Below, piece after piece: positions 1-7,082 of a stretch of 36,083 bases of DNA. The DNA comes from Ruminococcaceae bacterium UBA3751. GTDB taxonomy: Bacteria; Bacillota; Clostridia; Oscillospirales; Acutalibacteraceae. Made by a program: the position numbers and the translations under genes. The stretch is taken from positions 873-36,955 of the forward strand of contig DFGL01000022.1 in the NCBI GenBank assembly GCA_002371215.1. The letters run 5' to 3'. The notes under the pieces are model-generated. The model was not told where the DNA came from and searched no databases. It saw only the letters and a list, made by a program, of their open reading frames with translations. Positions within the stretch are counted from its first letter, which is position 1; each line of letters opens with the position of its first letter.

Positions 1-2
1 AG

Positions 3-1064
3 AGAGAAGCTGCTCTTGAGAAGATTCTCCCCTATCAGCAGAACGACTTCGAAGCTCTTTACGAAGCTCTTGAAGGCTGCCCCGTAACAATCCGTTTCCT
101 TGACCCGCCGCTCCACGAATTTGTTCCTACCGAGGAAGCTGATATTGAAAAGCTTGCTGAGGCTCAGGGCAAGAGCGTTGAAACAATCAAGGGAATCATC
201 CAGGGTCTCCACGAGTTCAACCCGATGATGGGTCACCGCGGACTTCGTCTTGCTGTTACCTATCCTGAAATTGCAAAGATGCAGACTAAGGCTGTTATCC
301 GCGCTGCTATCAACGTTCAGAAGAAGCATGCTGACTGGAACATCGTTCCCGAGATTATGATTCCTCTTTCATGCGACTCCAAGGAGCTCAAGTACGTTAA
401 GGACATCGTTGTTGCTACTGCTGACGCTGAAATCGCTGCTGCAGGCTCCGATATGAAGTACGAAGTTGGTACAATGATTGAAATTCCGCGTGCTGCTCTT
501 ACCGCTGCTGACATCGCTAAGGAGGCTGAGTTCTTCTGCTTCGGTACTAACGACCTTACACAGATGACCTTCGGCTTCAGCCGTGACGACGCAGGTAAGT
601 TCCTTGACGCTTACTATGACGCAAAGATTTTTGAAAACGATCCGTTTGCTAAGCTTGACCAGACAGGCGTTGGTCAGCTTATGGAAATGGCTGTTAAAAA
701 CGGTAAAGCTACAAGACCTGAGCTCCACTGCGGTATCTGCGGCGAGCACGGCGGCGACCCGAGCTCTGTAGAGTTCTGCCACAAGATTGGTCTTGACTAC
801 GTATCCTGCTCACCGTTCAGAGTTCCGATTGCTCGCCTTGCTGCTGCTCAGGCTGCTATTGCTGAGAACAACGCAAAGAAAGAGGCTGCAACCGTATCTA
901 AGGAAGAGCTTGAAGCAAGACTTGCTGCTGCTAAGGAAACATTAGCTAAGCTTCAGGACGCTGCTGCTGACGCAACAGACGACATCAAGGAAGTAGTTGC
1001 TAAGGGACTTAAGAGCATCAAGGCAGGCTGGGAAGAAGCTAAGAAAACCTTTGACGCTGAATAA
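3..1064 (+). CDS. ppdK: Pyruvate, phosphate dikinase, C-terminal part (5' end outside window)
   Basis: The reading frame is open from base 3, so the gene enters from the left; the ATG at 225 is internal. PPDK interconverts pyruvate and PEP using ATP/AMP and phosphate or PPi in glycolysis of many anaerobes. What is visible is the C-terminal PEP/pyruvate TIM-barrel domain: VTIRFLDPPLHEF, the NPM.GHRG loop, FGTNDLTQM, and the catalytic-cysteine motif CGEHGGDP. The usual family end falls near PIARLAAAQAAI (base about 866); here about 65 more residues follow, rich in Ala, Lys and Glu and apparently helical. Codon use is strongly biased to GCT/CTT/AAG/GAA, unlike downstream genes, as expected for a highly expressed gene. 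A clear terminator follows. Identification is firm; the role of the tail is unknown. Confidence 0.95.
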   Translation, partial: REAALEKILPYQQNDFEALYEALEGCPVTIRFLDPPLHEFVPTEEADIEKLAEAQGKSVETIKGIIQGLHEFNPMMGHRGLRLAVTYPEIAKMQTKAVIRAAINVQKKHADWNIVPEIMIPLSCDSKELKYVKDIVVATADAEIAAAGSDMKYEVGTMIEIPRAALTAADIAKEAEFFCFGTNDLTQMTFGFSRDDAGKFLDAYYDAKIFENDPFAKLDQTGVGQLMEMAVKNGKATRPELHCGICGEHGGDPSSVEFCHKIGLDYVSCSPFRVPIARLAAAQAAIAENNAKKEAATVSKEELEARLAAAKETLAKLQDAAADATDDIKEVVAKGLKSIKAGWEEAKKTFDAE

Positions 1065-1076
1065 TTAAAAAACATT

Positions 1077-1108
1077 AAAAGAGCTGTCCTTCGGGGCGGC
1101 TCTTTTTT
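1077..1108 (+). terminator. Intrinsic terminator of ppdK
   Basis: Nine paired bases (GAGCTGTCC / GGGCGGCTC, with two G-U pairs) close a UUCG tetraloop and are followed by six T. It lies 12 bases after the ppdK stop codon. Confidence 0.9.
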
Positions 1109-1237
1109 AATTCGGAATTATTGTAGGATTTAGGATTCAGGGGTTAGGATTTAGTGGTTGTAGGGGTCGTCGTTTTCAACGGAAGATTTATTGCAGCCAA
1201 CAATTCTTCATTCTTAACTCTTAATTCTTAATTTTCA
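1108..1237. repeat. Modular intergenic repeat, copy with exact partner at 33148
   Basis: Bases 1108-1192 are identical to 33148-33232 (85 bases by eye). The unit starts TTCGGAATTATTG, passes through an internal part with several TTAGGATT-like words, reaches TTATTGCAGCC, and ends in AATTCTTAATTCTTAATT-type arrays. Bases about 1238-1272 show nothing further that I can name. The same two ends recur in other intergenic regions of the window. Confidence 0.85.
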
Positions 1238-1272
1238 TGGCGGCGCGGAGACCCATCCGTTAATAATTATTC

Positions 1273-1301
1273 TTGACTTTATATAATATTAATTATAAAA
1301 T
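1273..1301 (+). promoter_or_regulatory. Sigma-A promoter for hypB
   Basis: TTGACT (1273-1278), 17-base spacer, TAAAAT (1296-1301). Transcription would start near 1308, giving a leader of about 25 bases before the hypB start. Confidence 0.75.
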
Positions 1302-1331
1302 ATATAAAACATTATATATGAGGTTAATCTT

Positions 1332-2000
1332 ATGAAAGATTTTAAGGTAATTGAATTAAAAAAATCAGTATTTGAAAACAACGACAGAGAGGCTGACAAG
1401 CTCCGCGAGCAGTTAAAAAAGGACAAAACCTTTCTTTTAAACCTTATGTCCTCTCCCGGCAGCGGAAAAACAACAACGCTCAAGGCAACGCTTGATATAC
1501 TTAAGGATGAATATAAAATAGGCGTTATGGAGGCGGATATTGACTCGGACGTTGACGCTAAAGCAATCAGCGAAGCGGGAGCGACTGCGATTCAGCTTCA
1601 TACGGGCGGTATGTGCCACCTTGACGCGGGAATGACGGCGCAGGGGCTTGAAAGCATTAACGCCAATGATTTTGATTTCATCGTTCTTGAAAACGTAGGC
1701 AACCTTGTCTGCCCCGCAGAATTTGATACGGGTGCAAGCAAAAACGCTATGATTCTCTCCGTTCCCGAGGGCGACGACAAGCCGCTCAAATATCCCCTTA
1801 TGTTCTCAATATGCGATGTCGTTCTTATCAATAAGATTGATACAAAGTCCGTTTTTGACTTTGACGACGACGCGGTTGTTGAAAGAATAAAGAAGCTCAA
1901 CCCGAAGGCTGAAATCTTCTTTATCTCCGCTAAGAACAAAACGGGTATCGAACCCTGGTGCGACTGGCTCAGAAAAGAAATCAATGAATGGAACAAATAA
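1332..2000 (+). CDS. hypB: HypB-type nickel-handling GTPase
   Basis: This 222-residue G3E-family GTPase matches HypB, which helps insert nickel into [NiFe]-hydrogenase (and sometimes urease) together with HypA. The P-loop is at residues 40-47 (SSPGSGKT), the switch/metal region has C95-H96 (GGMCHLD), and the LENVGNLVCP signature holds C127, the usual inter-subunit metal ligand. NKID is the G4 motif. The N-terminal CxxC high-affinity nickel site and the His-rich stretch of some HypB proteins are absent, as in many Firmicutes. The ATG at 1332 has GAGG 8 bases upstream. No hypA, hypC-F, hydrogenase or urease gene lies in the window, so the client enzyme cannot be read from context. Confidence 0.92.
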   Translation: MKDFKVIELKKSVFENNDREADKLREQLKKDKTFLLNLMSSPGSGKTTTLKATLDILKDEYKIGVMEADIDSDVDAKAISEAGATAIQLHTGGMCHLDAGMTAQGLESINANDFDFIVLENVGNLVCPAEFDTGASKNAMILSVPEGDDKPLKYPLMFSICDVVLINKIDTKSVFDFDDDAVVERIKKLNPKAEIFFISAKNKTGIEPWCDWLRKEINEWNK

Positions 2001-2027
2001 AAAAGGGGCACCTTCACAAAGAAGTTA

Positions 2028-2054
2028 GAGCACGGCGAATGCCGTGCTCTTTTT
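2028..2054 (+). terminator. Intrinsic terminator of hypB
   Basis: Perfect 9-bp stem GAGCACGGC / GCCGTGCTC with loop GAAT, followed by five T. It sits between the convergent hypB and the minus-strand gene ending at 2058. Just before it is the motif CACCTTCACAAAGAAG, which recurs at other gene ends (see findings). Confidence 0.92.
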
Positions 2055-2057
2055 ATA

Positions 2058-2843
2058 CTATTTTTTAGTTTTAACTGTTTTTTTACCTGACCATTTTCCG
2101 TAATAGGTTTTGTTTTTGCTGTTTATATTTACCGTTTTATATGTGCGAATACGAACGTAATACTTTTTCTTTGCTTTTAATTTTTTGATGGTTTTGGAAG
2201 TGGACGAGGCTTTCTTGATCTTGACCTTCTTTGCATTCTTCATATTCTTTTTGGTGGAATATTGAATTTCATAGCCGGTAACGCCACTTGCCTTTTTCCA
2301 TTTAACATTAAACGCTTTCTTTTTAGCGGTAACCTTTGAAATTGATGTGTTTGAGAAAGACGGCTTGTAGCCTATTATTGTATCAAATGAGCCGTCGCTT
2401 TTCCCATCTCTTACGTCATCTCTATAATCATATATTTCAAGCAGAATATAGTACTCTCCGGCATTTAAAATAAAATTATGATTAATGTTGTAAGTTCCAT
2501 ATGCAGAGTTGTATTGAGGTTCTGCATCTAAATCCATTACTTTATTATTTAAATTATTGCTTTTATATACTACGATATGAGTCGGTAGCACGGATTTGCT
2601 GCTACATTCAGCATAATAGTCTATATTCCCTTTAGTGGGTACAGAAATTTTTAATCCTATATTCCAACCATATGCAAAATTGTTGGAATCGGGATTGTTT
2701 GCATCGACATTTAGAGTATAGTGCGTGTCAAATTCAACGCTAACAGCTTTTTCAAGCCATCCCGCTGCAAAAACATTTGCATTTAGAGATAAAACTCCTG
2801 TAAGCATAACAATTGATAATAATAAACTTATTACTTTTTTCAT
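2058..2843 (-). CDS. Secreted protein with C-terminal fibronectin type III domain
   Basis: A 261-residue protein. The start is the ATG at 2843, not the longer open frame: it has AAGGAG 11 bases upstream, begins with a typical signal peptide (MKKVISLLLS..., cleavage probably near residue 26 after NVFA), and the extra upstream frame lies inside the leader RNA. Residues about 30-160 are Asn/Tyr/Asp-rich and resemble a beta-sandwich; I do not recognise the family. Residues about 169-261 form an Fn3-like domain (WKKASGVTGYEIQYS, YYVRIRTYK, WSGKKTVKTKK), very Lys-rich. No LPXTG motif is present, so wall attachment would be by charge or other means. The gene is more A+T-rich than its neighbours. It sits behind leader L1, whose terminator precedes the RBS, so expression probably depends on read-through. 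Confidence 0.85.
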   Translation of the reverse strand: MKKVISLLLSIVMLTGVLSLNANVFAAGWLEKAVSVEFDTHYTLNVDANNPDSNNFAYGWNIGLKISVPTKGNIDYYAECSSKSVLPTHIVVYKSNNLNNKVMDLDAEPQYNSAYGTYNINHNFILNAGEYYILLEIYDYRDDVRDGKSDGSFDTIIGYKPSFSNTSISKVTAKKKAFNVKWKKASGVTGYEIQYSTKKNMKNAKKVKIKKASSTSKTIKKLKAKKKYYVRIRTYKTVNINSKNKTYYGKWSGKKTVKTKK

Positions 2844-2865
2844 TTTCTTTTTTTCTCCTTTTTCT

Positions 2866-2898
2866 ATAATAAAAATGCGTACAGCCGAGACTGTACGC
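2866..2898 (-). terminator. Terminator at the 3' end of leader L1
   Basis: On the minus strand, stem GCGTACAG (2898-2891) and CTGTACGC (2884-2877), loop TCTCGG, then ATTTTTATT. It lies a few bases before the AAGGAG (2860-2855) of the next gene. The alternative pairing CAGTTGAG (2918-2911) with CTCGGCTG (2889-2882) would disrupt it. Confidence 0.85.
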
Positions 2899-3044
2899 CA
2901 AAAACGCAAGCTCAACTGTCGCCAAACATTATCACACAGATACAACAAGACCATATGCAAATAAGAGCATGCATTTTTATCAAAAGAGATAAAAATAGCA
3001 TACGGACATTGTTGCAAAAATATTCATTTGTGATAATATTTGGC
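2866..3044 (-). ncRNA. Structured leader RNA L1 (attenuator/riboswitch-like or sRNA)
   Basis: Predicted transcript from about 3044 down to 2866. The 5' end forms GCCAAATATTATCACA (3044-3029) pairing with TGTGATAATGTTTGGC (2936-2921). Inside are GCAACAA/TTGTTGT and GTATGC/GCATAT helices and an apical hairpin ATTTTTATC-loop-GATAAAAAT (2996-2973) followed by GCATGCTC (2972-2965). The 37-nt block at 2927-2891 is identical to L2 (14392-14428). It ends in an intrinsic terminator just before the RBS of the Fn3 protein. Compared with L2, the closing stem differs at many positions but stays paired, with six pairs changed on both sides. I do not recognise it as a known RNA family. The structure was derived by eye. 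Confidence 0.75.
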
Positions 3045-3050
3045 TCTTAT

Positions 3051-3079
3051 ATTTTAGCATTTTAGAGAAGGTTAGTCAA
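3051..3079 (-). promoter_or_regulatory. Promoter of leader L1
   Basis: TTGACT (3079-3074), 17-base spacer, TAAAAT (3056-3051), same hexamers and spacing as the L2 promoter. The expected start is near 3044, the first base of the closing stem. A conserved 7-bp hairpin GGATTTG...CAAATCC lies upstream at 3128-3109, as in L2. Confidence 0.85.
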
Positions 3080-3139
3080 GAGTTATGTCACAGGCTGCAA
3101 CGAGCATAGGATTTGTAATGCCAAATCCGAAAAAAGAAA

Positions 3140-3270
3140 AGGCTTCCCCTTGAGGTGAAGCTGTTGAGCGAAGCGAAACTGATGAGGTGGAAATAAACAA
3201 TAACAACTAAAACTTACACCTCATCCGTCTTGCCTTCGGCAATCCACCTTCCCCTCAAGGGGAAGGCTTA
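3140..3270. mobile_element. Palindromic MITE-like element, copy 1
   Basis: About 130 bases with near-perfect terminal inverted repeats (AAGGCTTCCCCTTGAGG at the left; reverse complement of the right end AAGCCTTCCCCTTGAGG). Each end is itself a palindrome around CTTCCCC..GGGGAAG. Inside are GATGAGGTG / CACCTCATC inverted repeats and the small hairpins GTTGAGCGAAGCGAAAC-like and TTGCCTTCGGCAA. No coding capacity. The second copy at 14052-14183 is in opposite orientation. Bases 3271-3316 carry GGGCGCCC and a T run, probably the 3' end signal of metH. Confidence 0.8.
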
Positions 3271-3316
3271 TTTTTATTAACTTCTTTATAACGGGCGCCC
3301 CCTGCAGTCTTTTTTT

Positions 3317-3369
3317 GTTCGGTATTATTGTTATTGCAGACAATATTTCGTATCCTTAATTATTAATTC
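3317..3369. repeat. Modular intergenic repeat, short copy at metH 3' end
   Basis: Reads TTCGGTATTATTG, TTATTGCAGACAATA, TTTCGTATCCTTAATTATTAATT, closely like the centre of the copy at 11508-11605. The metH stop codon (3358-3356) lies inside its TTAATTATTAATT end. Confidence 0.6.
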
Positions 3370-5662
3370 CAAAGAACTCCTGCGCTATTCTAACGCTCTC
3401 CATTGCGTCCTTTGCGTAATAATCGGCGTCAATTTTTTCGGCATAGCTCTTTGTAAGCACCGCGCCGCCAACGAACACCTTAACGTCCGTATTCCCGTGG
3501 AGAAGGCGGATGGTTTTTTCCATATTGGGAACGGTTGTAGTCATAAGTGCCGAAAGCCCTACGAGCTTAACGCCGCGCTTTACCGCTTCGTCAAGCACGG
3601 TTTCGCACTTAACGTCCTTGCCGAGGTCAATTACGTCAAAGCCGTAATTCTGAAGCAGAACCTTAACTATGTTCTTTCCGATATCGTGAATATCGCCCTC
3701 AACTGTTGCAACGATTATCTTTTCGCCCTTTACCTGAGCGTTTCCGCTGAGGACGAGGTGCGCTTTTATTTCATCAAACGCCGCCTTTGCGGAATCCGCG
3801 CTCATAAGCAGCTGGGGCAAAAACAGTCTGTTTTTTTCAAAATCAGCGCCAACCTTATCAAGCGCAGGAACGATAAAGCCGTTAATTATTTCAAGCGGGC
3901 TTGTTCCTTCAAGAAGCTTCTTCGCCGCCCTTGCGCTTTCCTCCTTCATTCCCTTGATTATCGCAGTATCAAGGCTGATTTCAACCTCGCCGCTCTGAAC
4001 GGTTTCGGTTTTCGTTACGGAGGAGATATATTCAAGGCAGCTTTCATCAAGCCCCGCAAGTGCGTTATGGGCGTAGTATGCGTTCATCATAGACTGCGAC
4101 TTAGGGTTGATAATGCCTCCGCTGAGCCCCGCGGCGAGCGCCTCGGTATAAAAGGCTGTATTTACAGCCTCCCTTTCGGGCAGACCGAAGCTGATATTGG
4201 ATACGCCGAGAACGGTATGAACTCCGAGCGTTTCCCTTATATACTTAACCGCTTTCAGCGTTTCAACAGCGTTGTTTTTATCGGTTGAAACGGTCATAGT
4301 AAGCGCGTCCACAACTAAATTTTTCTTATCAATGCCGTATTCTTTTGCGGCATTTATTATTTTTTCGGCAATTTTAATTCTGCCCTCGGCGGTTTCGGGT
4401 ATACCGTCATCGTCAAGGCAGAGGCAAACGAGCACGCCCCCGTATTTTTTGGCAAGCGGAAGCACCGCCTTAAGCGAGCTCTCCTTACCGTTTACTGAAT
4501 TGATTACGGGCTTGCCGTTATATATTCTGAGCGCCGCCGAAAGTGCATCGGCGTTTGCGCTGTCTATCTGGAGCGGGCAGGAAACCACGCTCTGAAGCTC
4601 AAATACCGCGCGGCAGAGCATCTCTTTTTCATCAATATCGGGCAGACCGACGTTAACATCGAGAATATGCGCGCCGCAATCCCGCTGAGTAATTCCCTCG
4701 CGGATGACGTAGTCCATATCGTTGTTTCTCAGCGCTTCCTTCAGCAGCTTTTTGCCCGTTGGGTTAATACGCTCGCCGATTACAAGGCTCTTTGCCCCGA
4801 ACCCTGCGCTTTCGCTTCCGCTCGTTGCAACGGTGAAGGATTTATATTCGGGAACGCTGTCGGGAATATTTTTAGTTTTTTCAATCATAGCCGAGATATG
4901 CTCGGGAGTCGTTCCGCAGCAGCCGCCGAGGAAGGTCACGCCGATTTTGGCAATCTCGCTCATATACGAGGCAAACTCCTCGGGCGAAACGTTGTAAACC
5001 GTTTTACCGTTAACAACCTCGGGCAATCCCGCGTTAGGGTTAACGCACAGCGGGATTGAGGCGTATTTTCTCAGCTCCTTAACAAGCGGGAGCATCTGCT
5101 TTGGCCCGAGCCCGCAGTTGAGCCCGATAACGTCCGCGCCGAGCCCTTCAACAACGGCGCAGGCGGTTTTAATATCCGCGCCCGTAAGCAGCCTTCCCTT
5201 TTCATCAAATATCATGGAAACGATTACGGGAAGCGAGCAGTTTTCCTTTGCCGCAAGGAGCGCCGCCTTGATTTCATAGGTGTCGCCCATTGTTTCAATA
5301 AGAACGTAGTCCGCTTCTTCTGCGCCAGCCTTTACAACCTCGGCATAGGAGGCATAGCAGTCCTCAAAGGATAAATCGCCCATAGGCTTAAGGAGCTTTC
5401 CCGTCGGCCCCATATCAAGGGCTACCTTTTTGCCCGTCCTTTTTGCAAGGCGCACTCCCGCCTTAACAAGCTCGGCGCAGTTTTCGTATTTCAACGGATT
5501 AGCGCCGAAGGTGTTCGTGGTTATAATATCCGCACCCGCGTCTGCATAAGCCTTATGCACCGCAAAAACGCGCTCGGGCTCGGTAATATTCAGTTTTTCG
5601 GGAAGCTCACCCGCCCTGAGCTTAAGCATCGTTCCCGTTCCGCCGTCAAAATATTTAATCAT
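3356..5662 (-). CDS. metH: Cobalamin-dependent methionine synthase, short form lacking the reactivation domain
   Basis: A 768-residue protein that transfers methyl from methyl-tetrahydrofolate to homocysteine through cobalamin. Residues 1-265 are the homocysteine/zinc TIM barrel with zinc cysteines C183 (GLNCG) and C248-C249 (GGCCGTTPEH). The pterin-binding domain starts near VIGERINPTG (residues 294-303). The B12 domain has DIHDIGKNIV (657-666), with H659 as the lower cobalt ligand, and ends in the family's GGA and YxxDA-like positions. The AdoMet-binding reactivation domain (about 330 residues in E. coli MetH) is missing. A separate activation-domain protein lies immediately upstream with a 4-base overlap, and metF before it, so the three form one translationally coupled methionine unit. 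No SAM-I riboswitch was seen in front. Confidence 0.95.
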   Translation of the reverse strand: MIKYFDGGTGTMLKLRAGELPEKLNITEPERVFAVHKAYADAGADIITTNTFGANPLKYENCAELVKAGVRLAKRTGKKVALDMGPTGKLLKPMGDLSFEDCYASYAEVVKAGAEEADYVLIETMGDTYEIKAALLAAKENCSLPVIVSMIFDEKGRLLTGADIKTACAVVEGLGADVIGLNCGLGPKQMLPLVKELRKYASIPLCVNPNAGLPEVVNGKTVYNVSPEEFASYMSEIAKIGVTFLGGCCGTTPEHISAMIEKTKNIPDSVPEYKSFTVATSGSESAGFGAKSLVIGERINPTGKKLLKEALRNNDMDYVIREGITQRDCGAHILDVNVGLPDIDEKEMLCRAVFELQSVVSCPLQIDSANADALSAALRIYNGKPVINSVNGKESSLKAVLPLAKKYGGVLVCLCLDDDGIPETAEGRIKIAEKIINAAKEYGIDKKNLVVDALTMTVSTDKNNAVETLKAVKYIRETLGVHTVLGVSNISFGLPEREAVNTAFYTEALAAGLSGGIINPKSQSMMNAYYAHNALAGLDESCLEYISSVTKTETVQSGEVEISLDTAIIKGMKEESARAAKKLLEGTSPLEIINGFIVPALDKVGADFEKNRLFLPQLLMSADSAKAAFDEIKAHLVLSGNAQVKGEKIIVATVEGDIHDIGKNIVKVLLQNYGFDVIDLGKDVKCETVLDEAVKRGVKLVGLSALMTTTVPNMEKTIRLLHGNTDVKVFVGGAVLTKSYAEKIDADYYAKDAMESVRIAQEFFGINN

Positions 5663-6222
5663 CTTTTGTCCTCTATTCCTATAAATGCGGTTACGCTTTT
5701 GGTCGGTATCATTTCACAGGTGTCGGTAAGGGTCAGCCCTATTCTTTTTGTAAGTTCCAAAAGGGAGAGAAAGCTTTTCTGAGCCGCAACGTCCAAATCA
5801 AAATAACCCGGGGAGTACCTTTGCCTGAGGGTAAGCCCGCTTTTTTTCAGCTCCTCCTCAAGAGCGTCGCACACAGCCTCAATCTTTGCCGCCGCCGCAG
5901 CCTGGTACGCCATTGCGAGCGCAACGTCCGTTGCCGCCGCGGCGTTAATGAGCCTGTCTACGCCCACTCCGAGCGTTGCGCCGAAAAGCACGGCTCTTTT
6001 ACATCCTGCAAGGTTTTCGGCAAGCCTTTCGCTTTTAAATTCCGCGCCGCCGACTGTTACCGTACCGTTTTCAACCGTGCAGTCAAAAATTCTGTACAGC
6101 GTTTTGGGCATTGCCGCCTTTTCAACCTCGCCGCAAGCCTTTTCAACAAGCGCAAGGATTTTTTCATCCTGCGTTTTTGAGTTCGTTCTGAGGTAACGCA
6201 GTACCTCCGCTCTGTCTATCAT
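5659..6222 (-). CDS. Stand-alone methionine synthase activation domain protein
   Basis: A 187-residue protein like the Met_synt_B12 family (TM0269-type), which binds AdoMet and re-methylates oxidised cob(II)alamin in MetH. Recognisable parts are the helical N-terminus, GATLGVGVDR, the Ala-rich helix ALAMAYQAAAAAKIE, the signature RYSPGYFDLD and the C-terminal MIPTKSVTAFIG. It overlaps metH by 4 bases downstream and is overlapped 4 bases by metF upstream, an ATGA-type coupling. It supplies in trans the domain missing from the short MetH. Assignment rests on motif and context; confidence is high for the family and good for the role. Confidence 0.9.
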   Translation of the reverse strand: MIDRAEVLRYLRTNSKTQDEKILALVEKACGEVEKAAMPKTLYRIFDCTVENGTVTVGGAEFKSERLAENLAGCKRAVLFGATLGVGVDRLINAAAATDVALAMAYQAAAAAKIEAVCDALEEELKKSGLTLRQRYSPGYFDLDVAAQKSFLSLLELTKRIGLTLTDTCEMIPTKSVTAFIGIEDKR

Positions 6223-7082
6223 CTTATAATTTCCGAAAGTCCGCCCATTATCTGAAGCGCAACGGCGGGCTTATTCATTGTGTAAATATGTATATTGTTA
6301 ATTCCGTTTGCCATAAGGTCAATTATCTGCTCGGTTGCATAGATAATCCCCGCCTGAAGCATTGAGGCGTCGTCGTCTCCGAAGCGCTCCATAATCTTAT
6401 AAAACTTCTTTGGAACAGAGCAGTTTGAAAGCTCGATGCTCCTTTTTATCTGGCGCGCATTGGTTATTGGCATAATTCCCGCGATAATCGGCACGTCAAT
6501 GCCCTTAATCCTGCACATCTCAACAAAATCAAGGAATTTTTCGTTATCAAAAAACATCTGAGAGGTGAGAAAATCAAGCCCGCAGTCAACCTTATATTTA
6601 AGGTGCTCCATATCCTCCACCCTGTTCTTGCTTTCCGTGTGAATTTCAGGGTAGCAGGCGCCGCCGATACAGAAATCGCCGCGTTCCTTAATCTCGTTTA
6701 CAAGCTGATAGGCGTATTCAAAATACTGCTCGTCGGGAAAAACGAAGCCCTCCGGTATATCGCCGCGAAGCGCAAGGATGTTTTCAACCCCCGCCGCCTT
6801 TAAGCCGTCAACAACCGAGTCAACCTTCTCCTTAGTTGAGGTAAGGCAGGTAAGGTGGGAAAGCGGAGTAACGCCGCAGCGCTTAATCTCCTCGGCTATC
6901 TCCTGAGTAAAGCCCGCCTTCGTTCCCGTTGCGCCGTAGGTAACGCTCATAAAGGACGGATTTGCCTTACACATTTCGTCAACGACAGCCTTTGTGCTTT
7001 CTATCTTATCCCACTGCTTGGGCGGAAAAACCTCAAAGGATACCGTACAGCGATTGTTTTTTAATATCTCACTTATTTTCAT
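6219..7082 (-). CDS. metF: 5,10-methylenetetrahydrofolate reductase
   Basis: A 287-residue protein of usual MetF length that makes 5-methyl-THF for MetH. It has the N-terminal SFEVFPPK motif (catalytic Glu region), SVTYGATG, SHLTC, LRGDIPEG and DFLTSQMFFDN, all typical of the FAD-dependent TIM-barrel reductase. It overlaps the activation protein by 4 bases and its start overlaps the upstream MATE gene by 14 bases, so it is expressed within the minus-strand run. In acetogens a partner MetV is common; none is seen here, so the methionine role is the simplest reading. Confidence 0.95.
   Translation of the reverse strand: MKISEILKNNRCTVSFEVFPPKQWDKIESTKAVVDEMCKANPSFMSVTYGATGTKAGFTQEIAEEIKRCGVTPLSHLTCLTSTKEKVDSVVDGLKAAGVENILALRGDIPEGFVFPDEQYFEYAYQLVNEIKERGDFCIGGACYPEIHTESKNRVEDMEHLKYKVDCGLDFLTSQMFFDNEKFLDFVEMCRIKGIDVPIIAGIMPITNARQIKRSIELSNCSVPKKFYKIMERFGDDDASMLQAGIIYATEQIIDLMANGINNIHIYTMNKPAVALQIMGGLSEIIR

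Noticed and set aside
225..1064. PPDK-like gene starting at the ATG at 225
   Set aside because: The frame is open back to base 3 and encodes PPDK sequence there; the ATG is internal to the NPMMGHRG motif.
1108..1237. CRISPR array in the direct TTAATTC/GGAATTC repeats
   Set aside because: Units are 7-8 bases with no spacers of constant length and no cas genes nearby.
2866..3044. T-box or SAM riboswitch
   Set aside because: No T-box antiterminator sequence (TGGNACCGCG) or SAM-I core was found in the leader, and the controlled genes are not amino-acid genes.
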